Counted from the first letter of the stretch, positions 1 through 8,374 are shown. The stretch is 64,000 nucleotides of DNA from Dorea phocaeensis (GCF_900240315.1 NZ_OEPZ01000001.1:558001-622000), one strand, 5' to 3'. Notes: generated by a model from the sequence alone, not told the origin. Program-made: numbers and translations.

Positions 1-192
1 CGGCGCATCACCTCTTGTAGTACTGATATTCATCGTCGCACAATCTCCGGTGCTGACACCCCCTAACCGCGTAGAAAATCCATGCTTTACAACATTCGTT
101 CTTTCCAACAGCGGATAAGTCAGAAGCGGAACTCCATTTACCACCTTTTCTTCTAATACGTTTTGGTCATCCTTATAAATTAATCCCAACAT
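1..192 (-). CDS. pgeF: PgeF/YfiH (laccase-domain) protein, partial
   Basis: This is the N-terminal 64 codons of a gene that runs off the left edge. Conceptual translation from the ATG at 192 gives MLGLIYKDD and then KHGFSTRLGGVSTG, the N-terminal signature of the multicopper-like polyphenol oxidase family now called peptidoglycan editing factor (PgeF/YfiH/YlmD). Family members act on purine nucleosides and influence which amino acid is fitted into peptidoglycan. The catalytic Cys/His residues lie beyond the window edge. It starts 2 nt after the YraN stop codon, so it is the last visible gene of the lepB-rbgA-lepB-rnhB-yraN transcript. Confidence 0.8.
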   Translation of the reverse strand, partial: MLGLIYKDDQNVLEEKVVNGVPLLTYPLLERTNVVKHGFSTRLGGVSTGDCATMNISTTRGDAP

Positions 193-194
193 TT

Positions 195-563
195 TTATTC
201 TCCATAATCAAATGCGTTCTGATACAGCCGAAACTGCTCCCCTTCAATGCTGACCACATCAAAGCGTACCGGCACATCCACAAGACCATGCACCATCAGA
301 TAATAAAGCGCACATTTTGAAATCTTCTTCTGCTTGCGAAGATCCACCGCTTCCTCCGGATAACCACTTCCTGCCCCCGAGCGATACTTCACCTCGCAAA
401 ACACCAGGTACTCACCGTCTCTTGCTACAATGTCCACTTCTCCCTGACAGCATCTGTAATTGTATTCCAGAATTTTATATCCGTATTTTTCCAGATAGGC
501 GCCTGCTTTCCTCTCATAAACGGCTCCTGTCCGGCGTGTATTCTGATAGCTTTCCTTTTTCAT
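195..563 (-). CDS. yraN: YraN/UPF0102 family endonuclease-like protein
   Basis: This is a 122-residue UPF0102 protein with a predicted Holliday-junction-resolvase-like (PD-D/E-x-K) fold. The family signature is visible: GAVYERKAGAYLEKYGYKIL, then GEVDIVARDG and LVFCEVKYRS, which supply the E...D...ExK nuclease-type residues. The biological role in the family is not established. The open frame extends to a TTG at 587, but the ATG at 563 gives the family's usual length and clears the rnhB stop by 7 nt, so it was chosen. RnhB-YraN adjacency is common in bacteria and suggests a nucleic-acid function. Confidence 0.85.
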   Translation of the reverse strand: MKKESYQNTRRTGAVYERKAGAYLEKYGYKILEYNYRCCQGEVDIVARDGEYLVFCEVKYRSGAGSGYPEEAVDLRKQKKISKCALYYLMVHGLVDVPVRFDVVSIEGEQFRLYQNAFDYGE

Positions 564-570
564 CTTTTCT

Positions 571-1239
571 TCATACTTCTGATACAAAATTTTTGATAAA
601 GGTTCTTCTATGAATCGGACTTGCCCCCTGACTTTTCAGCGCTTCTATATGAGCTTTCGTTCCATATCCTTTATTTTTAGCAAAATCATATCCCGGAATC
701 ACCCCGGCATACTCCGCCATCAAACGGTCTCTTGTTACCTTTGCCACAATACTTGCCGCTGCGATCGACACACTTTTCGCATCACCTTTGATAATCGGAA
801 TCTGGCGGATCTCAACTTCCGGAATCGTCACCGCATCATTAAGCAGAAGATCTGGCTTTACCGCAAGCTTGGAAATAGCCTCCCGCATCGCCTCATAGGT
901 CGCCTGCAAAATATTAATTTCATCAATTCTTGCCGGACTTACCATTCCAATTCCTACCGCAACCGCCTTTTCCATAATTTCATCATATAGCTGCTCTCTT
1001 TTCTTTTCCGACAGCTTCTTAGAATCGTTAAGATAGAGAATCGGTTCATCTTTTGGCAGAATGACAGCTCCTGCTACCACTGGACCGGCAAGAGGGCCTC
1101 TGCCCACTTCATCAATTCCGCAAATATACGTACAGTCTGAATGTTCTGTTTCGTATACACTCATGCCTTTGATGCGTTCCATCTCTTTTTCCAGCTTTTC
1201 CTGCTGCTTTCTTCTGCGCTCTTCTTCCCTCTTATTCAT
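571..1239 (-). CDS. rnhB: Ribonuclease HII
   Basis: RNase HII of 222 residues cleaves the RNA strand of RNA/DNA hybrids and single ribonucleotides embedded in DNA. The GIDEVGRGPLAGPVVAGAVIL block supplies the first acidic residues (D and E of DEVGRG), followed by NDSKKLS, later LLNDAV and SIAAASIVAKVTRD. The N-terminus carries about 35 extra charged, coiled-coil-like residues rich in E, R and K. Its start overlaps the upstream lepB stop by 8 nt, indicating translational coupling. Length and motifs are typical and nothing is missing. Confidence 0.95.
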   Translation of the reverse strand: MNKREEERRRKQQEKLEKEMERIKGMSVYETEHSDCTYICGIDEVGRGPLAGPVVAGAVILPKDEPILYLNDSKKLSEKKREQLYDEIMEKAVAVGIGMVSPARIDEINILQATYEAMREAISKLAVKPDLLLNDAVTIPEVEIRQIPIIKGDAKSVSIAAASIVAKVTRDRLMAEYAGVIPGYDFAKNKGYGTKAHIEALKSQGASPIHRRTFIKNFVSEV

Positions 1240-1792
1240 GCCGAATCACTCCCATCTTATCAAACGGGTAGATTCTGACCCAAGCTTTTCCGATCAGATC
1301 TTCCCGATGCAGAATTCCAACACTTGGATCCCTGCTGTCAGAACTATGATTTCGGTTGTCGCCCAATACAAAATATTCGTCTTCCCCCAGCGTAATTGGC
1401 TCTGCAGCAATTCCAGGGGAATCCATGATCTCTGCGCCATAAATATCACTGGTCAGCTGCTGTCCGTCAATATACGCATATCCATCTATCACCTGCACAG
1501 TTTCCCCCGGCAGACCGATAATCCGCTTAATATAATAAGTATTTTCTTCATATTTATAAGGAAATACAACAATATCATACCGTTTCGGATCTTTAAAACG
1601 ATAACTCAACTTATCTACAATCAGATTATCTCCATCACTGAGCGTTGTCTCCATAGAATGCCCACTGACTCTGGTTCTCTGTCCGACGTAAGTAATAATC
1701 AGATACGTAAGACCAATCAAAATCAGAATATAAACAAGCCATCCAAATATCGTTGAAAAAATTCCTCTTTCCTTTTCTTCCAGTCTTCCCAT
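1232..1792 (-). CDS. lepB: Signal peptidase I (first copy)
   Basis: Type I signal peptidase of 186 residues, anchored by one N-terminal membrane segment (about residues 16-36) with the catalytic domain outside. The catalytic Ser is in SGHSMETTL (Ser46) and the general-base Lys in YYIKRIIGLPGE (Lys89); the GDNRNHSSDSRD box is also present. It removes signal peptides from exported proteins. A second, divergent copy lies about 0.9 kb upstream, on the other side of rbgA. Start ATG 1792 is preceded by an AAAGGGG ribosome site. It is translationally coupled to rnhB. Confidence 0.95.
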   Translation of the reverse strand: MGRLEEKERGIFSTIFGWLVYILILIGLTYLIITYVGQRTRVSGHSMETTLSDGDNLIVDKLSYRFKDPKRYDIVVFPYKYEENTYYIKRIIGLPGETVQVIDGYAYIDGQQLTSDIYGAEIMDSPGIAAEPITLGEDEYFVLGDNRNHSSDSRDPSVGILHREDLIGKAWVRIYPFDKMGVIRHE

Positions 1793-1845
1793 AACTGCCT
1801 GTTTCCCCTTTCCGGCTTCTCTTTACTTCTGCAGCTTCTTTCCTT

Positions 1846-2700
1846 CTACTTTTCACCTTCTGCCGGATATTCCAGCGTCAGTCTTCCAAGCCTGCCACTG
1901 CGGAAATCATCCAGCATCAGCATTGCCGCCTTCTCTGTATCCAGCCCGCTTCCTTTTAACAGACAATGTCTGCTCTGTGCAATTCGTTCCAAAACCACAT
2001 ATGGATCAGCCGACGACTCCAGTGCATACTTTTCTTCTAACACTCCCGAATAATACGTATTCATAAATGTGATCGCTTCCGCTGCCAACTCTTCCGTCTG
2101 CAGAATCTCATCCTTAATGGAACCAATCAGCGCAAGACGAAGTCCCACTGCCTGATCTTCAAATTTCGGCCACAGAATCCCCGGAGTATCCAAAAGCTCT
2201 ACCTGCTTATTCAAACGAATCCACTGCTTTCCTTTTGTAACTCCCGGCTTATTTCCGGTCTTTGCCGCAGCTTTTCCAGCCAGCGAGTTAATAAATGTGG
2301 ACTTTCCAACGTTCGGAATCCCCACAACCATTGCCCGCACCGGACGGTTTAAAATCCCTCTTTTCCGGTCTCTCTCCATCTTTTCTTTGCAGGCTTCCTG
2401 AATCACATTCTGAATGGATTTCAGTCCGCCTCCTTTTTTGGAATTCACTTTTACTACAGAATATCCCTGTCCTTTGAAATATTCCGCCCATGCATCATTC
2501 CATTTATCCTCTGCAAGGTCTGCCTTATTCAACAGAATCATTCTTGCTTTATTTTTTCCCAGCTCATCAATATCTGGATTTCGGCTGCTCATCGGAATTC
2601 TCGCATCCACAAGCTCAATTACCAGATCAATCAGCTTAATATTCTCCTGCATCATACGCTTTGCCTTCGTCATATGACCCGGATACCACTGAAAATGCAT
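1846..2700 (-). CDS. rbgA: Ribosome biogenesis GTPase RbgA (YlqF)
   Basis: This is a 284-residue circularly permuted GTPase needed for late 50S subunit assembly in Bacillus. The motif order is permuted as expected: NKADL (G4) near residue 58 comes before GIPNVGKST (G1/P-loop) near residue 127 and DTPG (G3) near residue 172. The N-terminal FQWYPGHMTKA is diagnostic. A C-terminal RNA-binding-type region follows. It sits between two signal peptidase genes. The start is supported by AAAAGGAGG. Confidence 0.95.
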   Translation of the reverse strand: MHFQWYPGHMTKAKRMMQENIKLIDLVIELVDARIPMSSRNPDIDELGKNKARMILLNKADLAEDKWNDAWAEYFKGQGYSVVKVNSKKGGGLKSIQNVIQEACKEKMERDRKRGILNRPVRAMVVGIPNVGKSTFINSLAGKAAAKTGNKPGVTKGKQWIRLNKQVELLDTPGILWPKFEDQAVGLRLALIGSIKDEILQTEELAAEAITFMNTYYSGVLEEKYALESSADPYVVLERIAQSRHCLLKGSGLDTEKAAMLMLDDFRSGRLGRLTLEYPAEGEK

Positions 2701-2714
2701 CTATCTGCCTCCTT

Positions 2715-3344
2715 TTAATCAAATACAAGCCCAAAGTGCTCTTTTGGGGAAAGTGTCAGCCAGATCTTTCCATAGATATAGCTGCGTTTCACATTCCCTA
2801 CATCCGCATTCCGGCTGTCCTCACTGTTTTCCCGATTGTCTCCCAATACAAAATATTCGTCTGTACCAAGCTGTATTTCTTCATTTACAATTCCAACATC
2901 ATCAATCTTTGTCGTCTTGTAGTCCTCTTCTAATTTCTTTCCGTCAATATAAATCCGATTTTCCACAATTTCGACCTTTTCACCTGGAAGTCCCACAATC
3001 CGTTTGATATAGTAGTGTGCATTCTCATTTCCTTTCGGCTTAAATGCAATAATATCTCCCCGTTTCGGTGTCGTTGCATTATAAATAATCCGATTCACCA
3101 GTGTCACATCCTTATTATGCAGCACCGGGTTCATGGAATCTCCAATTACGCTGACCCGCTGACCAAAATACCATACTGTCACATATGCAAATAGACAGAC
3201 AACGCCAATTTTAAATATCCACTTTCCCACTGATTTCCACCTGGAAAGACTGAAATGAAATGTTCTTTCCCGTTTGACTTTTTTTACCTTGCGGGAACTC
3301 TTTTTCACACTATATACCGGCTGTTTTTTTCTTTTGTGCCTCAT
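2715..3344 (-). CDS. lepB: Signal peptidase I (second copy)
   Basis: This is a second type I signal peptidase, 209 residues, with a long basic cytoplasmic tail of about 40 residues before the single membrane segment (about 42-60). The catalytic Ser is in GDSMNPVL (Ser70), the Lys in YYIKRIVGLPGE (Lys114), and GDNRENSEDSRN is the fifth box. The ATG at 3344 was preferred over 3356 because TGAGGTG lies at proper spacing. It follows the rplS terminator and is probably the first gene of the rbgA-lepB-rnhB-yraN-pgeF transcript. Substrate division between the two copies cannot be read from sequence. Confidence 0.93.
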   Translation of the reverse strand: MRHKRKKQPVYSVKKSSRKVKKVKRERTFHFSLSRWKSVGKWIFKIGVVCLFAYVTVWYFGQRVSVIGDSMNPVLHNKDVTLVNRIIYNATTPKRGDIIAFKPKGNENAHYYIKRIVGLPGEKVEIVENRIYIDGKKLEEDYKTTKIDDVGIVNEEIQLGTDEYFVLGDNRENSEDSRNADVGNVKRSYIYGKIWLTLSPKEHFGLVFD

Positions 3345-3370
3345 GAAACACCTCATATGTGCATATACAG

Positions 3371-3406
3371 AAAAAGGACAATATACATTATGTACTTGTC
3401 CTTTTT
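3371..3406 (-). terminator. Rho-independent terminator after rplS
   Basis: On the minus strand GGACAA pairs with TTGTCC (11-nt arms including the flanking A/T runs) with partly paired sequence between, followed directly by TTTTTC. It closes the ylxM-to-rplS operon before lepB. Confidence 0.8.
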
Positions 3407-3417
3407 TGTTTCAGCTA

Positions 3418-3765
3418 TTATTTTACTAATTCTTTTACTTTAGCTTTCTTACCTACGCGCTCTCTTAAGTAGTTCAGTTTTGCTCTTCTTACTTTACCTC
3501 TTCTTACTACTTCTACACGTTCAATGTTTGGAGAGTGCAGCGGCCATGTCTTCTCAACACCGATTCCATTAGAAGTCTTTCTAACTGTGAAAGTCTCTCT
3601 GGATCCGCCTCCCTGTCTCTTCAGTACAGTTCCTTCAAATACCTGGATTCTTTCGCGATTACCCTCTTTGATCTTACCGTAAACTTTTACAGTATCACCA
3701 ACGTGGAACTCTGGTGCATTCTCTTTTAACTGCTCTGCTTCAATGTTTCTAATAATATCGTTCAT
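3418..3765 (-). CDS. rplS: 50S ribosomal protein L19
   Basis: Ribosomal protein L19, 115 residues, located at the 30S-50S interface. Family blocks are clear: [51 protein letters not shown] and [10 protein letters not shown], ending in the basic [11 protein letters not shown] tail. It is preceded by AAGGAGG. It is the last gene of the trmD operon, its usual position in Firmicutes, and is followed by a strong terminator. Confidence 0.97.
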   Translation of the reverse strand: MNDIIRNIEAEQLKENAPEFHVGDTVKVYGKIKEGNRERIQVFEGTVLKRQGGGSRETFTVRKTSNGIGVEKTWPLHSPNIERVEVVRRGKVRRAKLNYLRERVGKKAKVKELVK

Positions 3766-3842
3766 AATGTGTGCCTCCTTATTTTCTCGGATGTTCTTAA
3801 TACCTTTCGTACTAGAGGACCATCTCTTTTCTTCACAACACG

Positions 3843-4625
3843 CTACATTTTATCATAGATACCTTCTGTTTGCAAGGATTTTCTTGCCAATTCCTGTTCT
3901 TTTTCGCTTAATTCTGCCTTTTCCAACAAATCCGGACGATTCTTTGCTGTTCTGATAATGGACTGTTCCCGTCTCCATTTTTCAATATTGGCATGGTGCC
4001 CCGACAACAGCACAGAAGGCACCTGCTTCTCATGCCAGATCTCAGGTCTTGAATACTGCGGATACTCCAGCAAATGATCTTGAAAGCTTTCAAATTCCGC
4101 AGACACATCATTGTGGAGCACTCCCGGTACCAGTCTGGAGATACAGTCTACCATAATCATCGCCGGAAGTTCTCCTCCCGTCAGCACATAATCCCCAATA
4201 GATACATAGTCCGTCACAATTTCTTCCAGCACCCGCTCATCAATTCCTTCATAATGTCCACAAAGGAAAACTAAATCATCCTCTTTCGCGAATTCTTCTG
4301 CCATTTCCTGATTAAATGTTCTTCCCTGCGGCGACAAATAGATCACTCTCGGCTTTTTCACCGCTCCACCGCTCTTTTTCTTTTTCTGTATAATCTGTTC
4401 TTCCAACGCACGATAACACTGGTAAACCGGCTCCGCCTGCATCAGCATCCCGGCTCCCCCTCCATAAGGGTAGTCATCTACACTGTTATGCTTATTAAAC
4501 GCAAAATCCCGGATGTTCCAGGCTTCAATGCCAAGAAGGCCGTTATTGACAGCCCTTCCGATAATACTCGTATTTAAGCCTTCCATCACCATATCCGGAA
4601 ATAAAGTCATAATATAAAACTGCAT
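3843..4625 (-). CDS. trmD: tRNA (guanine-37-N1)-methyltransferase
   Basis: TrmD (260 residues) methylates G37 of tRNAs with SAM and prevents +1 frameshifting. It is a SPOUT-fold trefoil-knot enzyme. Visible blocks are [39 protein letters not shown] and [15 protein letters not shown] (knot and SAM site), then [14 protein letters not shown]. The open frame begins at a GTG (4631), but the ATG at 4625 has AAGGAG at 5 nt and gives the conserved start, so it was chosen. It is followed by rplS after a 77-nt gap. Confidence 0.96.
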   Translation of the reverse strand: MQFYIMTLFPDMVMEGLNTSIIGRAVNNGLLGIEAWNIRDFAFNKHNSVDDYPYGGGAGMLMQAEPVYQCYRALEEQIIQKKKKSGGAVKKPRVIYLSPQGRTFNQEMAEEFAKEDDLVFLCGHYEGIDERVLEEIVTDYVSIGDYVLTGGELPAMIMVDCISRLVPGVLHNDVSAEFESFQDHLLEYPQYSRPEIWHEKQVPSVLLSGHHANIEKWRREQSIIRTAKNRPDLLEKAELSEKEQELARKSLQTEGIYDKM

Positions 4626-4645
4626 CGCCACTCCTTACCGCTTTG

Positions 4646-5152
4646 CTAAATCAATCCGTCCATCAGATGGATCTGCATCTTCTGTTCCTCTATGTTAATG
4701 TCCAGAATACATTCTTTGATTGCCGGAACCAGCACTTCTCCATGTTCACTGCTTTCAATGATATACACATCATTTGCGCCCGTCTCAATCACGTCTTTCA
4801 GAGTCCCGAATACGGCGCCGTCCTCTGTCACAACCTGCATTCCAATCATATCTGCAATAAAATATTCATCTTCCTGAAGTGGTACTGCATGATCTCTGGT
4901 TACTAAAAGCGGGCATCTCTTATAACGCTCCACTTCATTTATATTATCAATCCCTTTGAACTTCAGTATCACAAACTGTTTGAAAAACTTCACGCTCTCC
5001 ACTTCCAGATCCCGCTTCTCTTTTCCGGTATCCAGGATCACCTGCTTCAACTTTTTGAATCTTTTCGGATCATCTGTTGACGGAAATACCTTCACTTCTC
5101 CCCGGATTCCGTGGGTGGAAGTAATTACTCCTACCTGTAATAATTTTTCCAT
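4646..5152 (-). CDS. rimM: 16S rRNA processing protein RimM
   Basis: RimM, 168 residues, assists 30S head maturation by binding S19. The N-terminal QVGVITSTHGIRGEVKVFPSTDDPKRF is the RimM domain and the C-terminal PRC-barrel includes DEYFIADMIGMQV and VLVPAIKECILDI. The open frame extends to 5227, but the extra 25 codons pass through a hairpin; the ATG at 5152 has AAAGGAG at good spacing and matches the family start, so the shorter form is annotated. It lies between khpA and trmD in the standard order. Confidence 0.95.
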   Translation of the reverse strand: MEKLLQVGVITSTHGIRGEVKVFPSTDDPKRFKKLKQVILDTGKEKRDLEVESVKFFKQFVILKFKGIDNINEVERYKRCPLLVTRDHAVPLQEDEYFIADMIGMQVVTEDGAVFGTLKDVIETGANDVYIIESSEHGEVLVPAIKECILDINIEEQKMQIHLMDGLI

Positions 5153-5180
5153 GTCAGTCTCCTTTGCTTTCTGCCAAAAA

Positions 5181-5215
5181 CAGGGACAGGCTTCGATCTC
5201 TCGGGCCTGTCCCTG
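5181..5215. repeat. Inverted repeat (hairpin) between khpA and rimM
   Basis: A perfect 11-bp inverted repeat: arms at 5181-5191 (cagggacaggc) and 5205-5215, 13-nt loop with a further 3-bp inner pairing. It sits inside the operon between the khpA stop and the rimM ribosome site. There is no T-run on the transcribed side, so it is not a standard terminator. It may be an RNA-processing or stability element. Confidence 0.75.
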
Positions 5216-5229
5216 CCTGGAAAGCAAGC

Positions 5230-5463
5230 TTATGAATCTAAAATATCAACAACTACTTTCTTATCTTCCTTCGCTGCAGCTGCTTTTACAACAGAACGAA
5301 TTGCTTTCGCAATACGTCCCTGCTTTCCGATCACTTTTCCCATGTCGGAATCCGCAACCCGCACTTCCAGAATCGTCGTCTTCTTATCCTCGCGCTCTGT
5401 TACCACAACGCTGTCCGGATCATCCACCAGTGCTTTCGTAATCACTTCAACTAACTCTTTCAT
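5230..5463 (-). CDS. khpA: KH-domain RNA-binding protein KhpA
   Basis: KhpA (YlqC), a single KH domain of 77 residues that forms an RNA-binding dimer with KhpB in Firmicutes and affects cell division and sRNA biology. The GKVIGKQGRIAKAIRSVVKA segment is the KH GxxG RNA-binding loop. The GTG at 5472 is in frame, but the ATG at 5463 has GGAGG 8 nt away and gives the usual length. It is placed between rpsP and rimM, the conserved Firmicute order. Confidence 0.95.
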   Translation of the reverse strand: MKELVEVITKALVDDPDSVVVTEREDKKTTILEVRVADSDMGKVIGKQGRIAKAIRSVVKAAAAKEDKKVVVDILDS

Positions 5464-5503
5464 CTCGAGCACCTCCAGTCAAGCATCTCAAGGGCAAACT
5501 TAT

Positions 5504-5749
5504 TTATTTCTCAATGCCTGCTGCTTTTAAGATCTTGCTCACTGTCTCAGTTGGCTGTGCACCGTTTGCAAGCCACTTTCTAGCTGCTTCCTCGTCAACC
5601 TTGATTGCACTTGGATCACAGTTTGGATCATAAGTTCCAACCTCAGCGATGAATCTTCCATCTCTTGGTGATCTAGAGTCAGCAACAACGATTCTATAGA
5701 AAGGAGCCTTCTTCTGTCCCATTCTTCTTAATCTCATTTTTACTGCCAT
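5504..5749 (-). CDS. rpsP: 30S ribosomal protein S16
   Basis: Ribosomal protein S16, 81 residues. [20 protein letters not shown] and [20 protein letters not shown] are diagnostic. The open frame extends 10 codons further, but ATG 5749 is the family start and has GGAGGTG at 8 nt. It lies between ffh and khpA in the standard operon. Confidence 0.97.
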   Translation of the reverse strand: MAVKMRLRRMGQKKAPFYRIVVADSRSPRDGRFIAEVGTYDPNCDPSAIKVDEEAARKWLANGAQPTETVSKILKAAGIEK

Positions 5750-5793
5750 GTTACTTACACCTCCATAATTTTTTATCATTCATTGTTTTATCT

Positions 5794-5818
5794 ATATAAC
5801 GCGCTATGCGCGATATAC
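5794..5818 (-). repeat. Short GC-rich hairpin between ffh and rpsP
   Basis: CGCGC-tat-GCGCG flanked by A/T-rich sequence that can extend the stem, in the 74-nt gap between the ffh stop and the rpsP start. No U-run follows, so it is more likely an intra-operon processing or stability hairpin than a terminator. Confidence 0.5.
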
Positions 5819-5823
5819 CTTAG

Positions 5824-7170
5824 TTAGAACGGCATTCTGAATTTTCCTCTTCTTCCGCCTTTTCCCATCATCTTCATCATCTTCTTCATCTCGTTAAACT
5901 GCTTTACCATGCGGTTTACCTCGCTGATGTCCACGCCGGCGCCCTTGGCAATCCGGTGCTTTCTGGATGGATTCAACAGATCCGGGTTTCTTCTTTCTTC
6001 CAGCGTCATGGAATAAATCATCGCTTCCATTCTCGCCAGATTCTTCTCAGCCTGGGCTGTCTGGTCATCATCAAGACCCTTCATCTTACCCATGCCGCCA
6101 AGTCCTGGCAGCATACTCATCACACTGCCAAGGCCGCCCATATTCTTCATTTGACTCATGCTGTCTAAATAGTCTTCAAAATCAAACTGGGCTTTCTTGA
6201 GCTTCTGGCTCATCTTCTTTGCCTTCTCCTCATCAATCTCAGCTTCCGCCTTCTCGATCAGAGTCAGCACATCTCCCATACCAAGAATACGGGATGCCAT
6301 TCTCTCCGGATAGAACTGTTCCAGATCTGAAAGCTTCTCTCCCATACCTACATACAGGATTGGCTTACCGGTCACCGCTTTTACAGACAGCGCCGCACCG
6401 CCTCTGGTATCACCGTCAAGCTTTGTGACGATCACACCGTCTATTCCTATCTTATCGTTGAAATCTTTTGCAACATTGACTGCATCCTGACCCGTCATAG
6501 CATCAATTACCAGGATCGTCTGATGTACGTCTACCGTATCCTTGATCTCCTGAAGCTCTGCCATCATGTCTTCATCAATGTGAAGGCGTCCCGCTGTATC
6601 CAGGATTACGATATTATTCTTATTCTTCTGAGCATGCAGAAGCGCCGCCTTTGCAATATTAGCCGGCTTATGGTTCTCTCCCATGGAAAATACTTCCACG
6701 CCCTGCTTCTCACCATTGATCTGCAGCTGTTTAATCGCAGCCGGACGATATACGTCACAGGCTACCAGAAGTGGTTTCTTTCCCTTCAACTTAAACTTAC
6801 CTGCAAGCTTCGCGGTCGTCGTTGTCTTACCGGCTCCCTGAAGGCCCGCCATCATAATGACTGTAATAGCGCTCCCCGGCTGAAGTTTAATTTCGGTCGT
6901 CTCGGATCCCATCAGTTTTACCAACTCTTCATTGACGATCTTCACAACCATCTGCCCTGGGTTCAGACCATTCATAACATCCTGCCCGATTGCACGTTCC
7001 TGGACGTTCTTAATGAAATCTTTTACCACCTTAAAGTTTACATCCGCCGCCAAAAGTGCACGTTTGATCTCTTTCAGTGCTTCTTTTACATCATCTTCGG
7101 TAAGACGTCCCTTACTTCTTAGATTTTTAAATATATTCTGAAGTTTTTCTGTCAAACTGTCAAATGCCAT
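5824..7170 (-). CDS. ffh: Signal recognition particle GTPase Ffh
   Basis: Ffh/SRP54, 448 residues, binds signal sequences on the ribosome and delivers nascent chains to FtsY. It has an N-domain helical bundle, then the G domain with GLQGAGKTTTTAKLA (G1, near residue 110), DVYRPAA, LDTAGR (G3) and TKLDGDTRGGAAL (G4), then the Met-rich M domain from about 295 with GLGGMGKMKG and the C-terminal MKKMMKMMGKGG tail. Complete and typical. The start is 2 nt from the ylxM stop, so it is translationally coupled to ylxM. Confidence 0.98.
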   Translation of the reverse strand: MAFDSLTEKLQNIFKNLRSKGRLTEDDVKEALKEIKRALLAADVNFKVVKDFIKNVQERAIGQDVMNGLNPGQMVVKIVNEELVKLMGSETTEIKLQPGSAITVIMMAGLQGAGKTTTTAKLAGKFKLKGKKPLLVACDVYRPAAIKQLQINGEKQGVEVFSMGENHKPANIAKAALLHAQKNKNNIVILDTAGRLHIDEDMMAELQEIKDTVDVHQTILVIDAMTGQDAVNVAKDFNDKIGIDGVIVTKLDGDTRGGAALSVKAVTGKPILYVGMGEKLSDLEQFYPERMASRILGMGDVLTLIEKAEAEIDEEKAKKMSQKLKKAQFDFEDYLDSMSQMKNMGGLGSVMSMLPGLGGMGKMKGLDDDQTAQAEKNLARMEAMIYSMTLEERRNPDLLNPSRKHRIAKGAGVDISEVNRMVKQFNEMKKMMKMMGKGGRRGKFRMPF

Positions 7171-7171
7171 G

Positions 7172-7516
7172 CTACAACTCCTCTATAATCTCGTCAGATA
7201 TTCTGCGGATACTTCCAAGCAGTTCTTCTTTTTGCTCTTCTTCATATTCTTCCAGTAATTGATCAATCTGCTTTACTTTCTCCTTAACTGCCACAAACTT
7301 CTCCACCAGATGCAGTTTCTCCTCATAACCTTTGAGCGTCTGACTGCACCGCTTCACCAGATCGTGTACTCCCTGTCTGCTGATCCCCGCTTCTCTTGCG
7401 ATCTCGCCCAGCGAAAGATCCTCTAACACAAACTGTTCATAGATTTCTTTCTGATGTTCCGTAAGAAGCTCGCCGTAAAAGTCAAAGAGCAGAGCCTGTT
7501 CCAGAATTTCATTCAC
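7172..7516 (-). CDS. ylxM: YlxM family putative HTH regulator of the SRP operon
   Basis: YlxM/p13-like protein, 114 residues, a sigma-like helix-turn-helix protein always found beside ffh and thought to modulate SRP expression or function. The core LLFDFYGELLTEHQKEIYEQ and LSLGEIAREAGISRQGVHDL (HTH) are clear, followed by a coiled-coil Glu-rich tail. The open frame reaches 7621, but its upstream ATG at 7537 lies within the -10 box of a promoter, so a transcript cannot include it. The GTG at 7516 is preceded by AGGTG at 6 nt and gives the usual family length. Confidence 0.88.
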   Translation of the reverse strand: MNEILEQALLFDFYGELLTEHQKEIYEQFVLEDLSLGEIAREAGISRQGVHDLVKRCSQTLKGYEEKLHLVEKFVAVKEKVKQIDQLLEEYEEEQKEELLGSIRRISDEIIEEL

Positions 7517-7532
7517 ATTTATCACCTGTGTT

Positions 7533-7561
7533 ATCATACAACAAAGCCTCTCTGGTGTCAA
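7533..7561 (-). promoter_or_regulatory. Sigma-A promoter of the ylxM-ffh-...-rplS operon
   Basis: On the minus strand TTGACA (7556-7561), a 17-bp spacer and TATGAT (7533-7538), a near-perfect vegetative promoter. Transcription would begin close to 7526, leaving a very short leader before the ylxM GTG start. Confidence 0.85.
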
Positions 7562-7685
7562 GTATTTTTTCTTGTCGAACTTATGTTCTTTCTTTATCTT
7601 TATTTTGAAATTGATTTCCATGGTATTTTGTCGTAATATAGAAATGCGCCAAAGGGGAGGCGTAAATCAGGGGAGGCAATCAGCA

Positions 7686-8333
7686 ATGATGCATACGAAT
7701 CAAAATGACGAAAAAAATTACTATGATATATTAGAAGTAACACAAACGGCATCTGCCGATGAAATTGCAGCGGCCAAAAACCGACTCGCAAAAAAATTTC
7801 ATCCAGATACCAATCTTCAATACGGAATCGACACCACAGAACAGATGCAGGAAATTCTGGAAGCATACCGAATTCTTTCCGATCCGGTCTCCCGTGCCGA
7901 TTATGACCAGTCTCTTCAGGGGCATCGCTCTTCCATGCAGACCTTCGACTTAAAAGAGGAAGACACCGCATCAGAAGACGCTTCTTTTGTCACCTGTTGG
8001 AAAGCTTCCGGGCATCTCTATGAACTCATCCTGGAAAGTGAGGAATTATTTCGTTCCCACAATCGAACCAGCCGTTTAACGCATCTTTCCATGCAGGCAC
8101 TAAAGGATATTCTCGTTCTTAAGGAAGCTCAAATCCCGGAACAATACTGGTATCCCGATATCATGAACTGGCTGCTGTTCAAATGGTATCAAAACCGGAA
8201 CTTCACCGTTCCGTATCTGCTGACACTCTATGACGAATATACAAAACAGGAAATGAAAGCTGTAGATCGCCTGAAACTTCAGCACCGTGCCAATCGTTTC
8301 TGCCATGCACTGAAACGATTGATGAAATATTAG
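7686..8333 (+). CDS. J-domain (DnaJ-like) protein
   Basis: A 215-residue protein with an N-terminal J domain (about residues 10-75): YYDILEVTQTASADEI, the HPD motif at residues 39-41 (KKFHPD) and AYRILSDPVSRADYD. J domains stimulate DnaK ATPase activity. There is no G/F region, zinc domain or DnaJ C-terminal domain; residues 95-215 are an unrecognised mostly helical region, so this is an orphan co-chaperone rather than DnaJ. The ATG at 7686 is preceded by AGGGGAGG; the open frame upstream covers the divergent ylxM promoter region. Client unknown. Confidence 0.75.
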   Translation: MMHTNQNDEKNYYDILEVTQTASADEIAAAKNRLAKKFHPDTNLQYGIDTTEQMQEILEAYRILSDPVSRADYDQSLQGHRSSMQTFDLKEEDTASEDASFVTCWKASGHLYELILESEELFRSHNRTSRLTHLSMQALKDILVLKEAQIPEQYWYPDIMNWLLFKWYQNRNFTVPYLLTLYDEYTKQEMKAVDRLKLQHRANRFCHALKRLMKY

Positions 8334-8344
8334 CTCATCCTCTT

Positions 8345-8374
8345 TTCACACTTTGAAATCTTCCACATATGATA
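8345..8374 (+). promoter_or_regulatory. Promoter of the Cys/Gly-rich gene; sigma-A or sigma-K reading
   Basis: TTCACA (8345-8350), 17 bp, TATGAT (8368-8373) fits sigma-A at 5/6 in each box. The same bases also fit the late mother-cell sigma-K consensus: AC (8348-8349), 16 bp, CATATGATA (8366-8374, CATANNNTA). Sequence alone cannot decide between the two. Confidence 0.55.

Noticed and set aside
6523-7122. Plus-strand open frame of 199 codons
   Set aside because: Antisense to ffh, whose coding is unambiguous.
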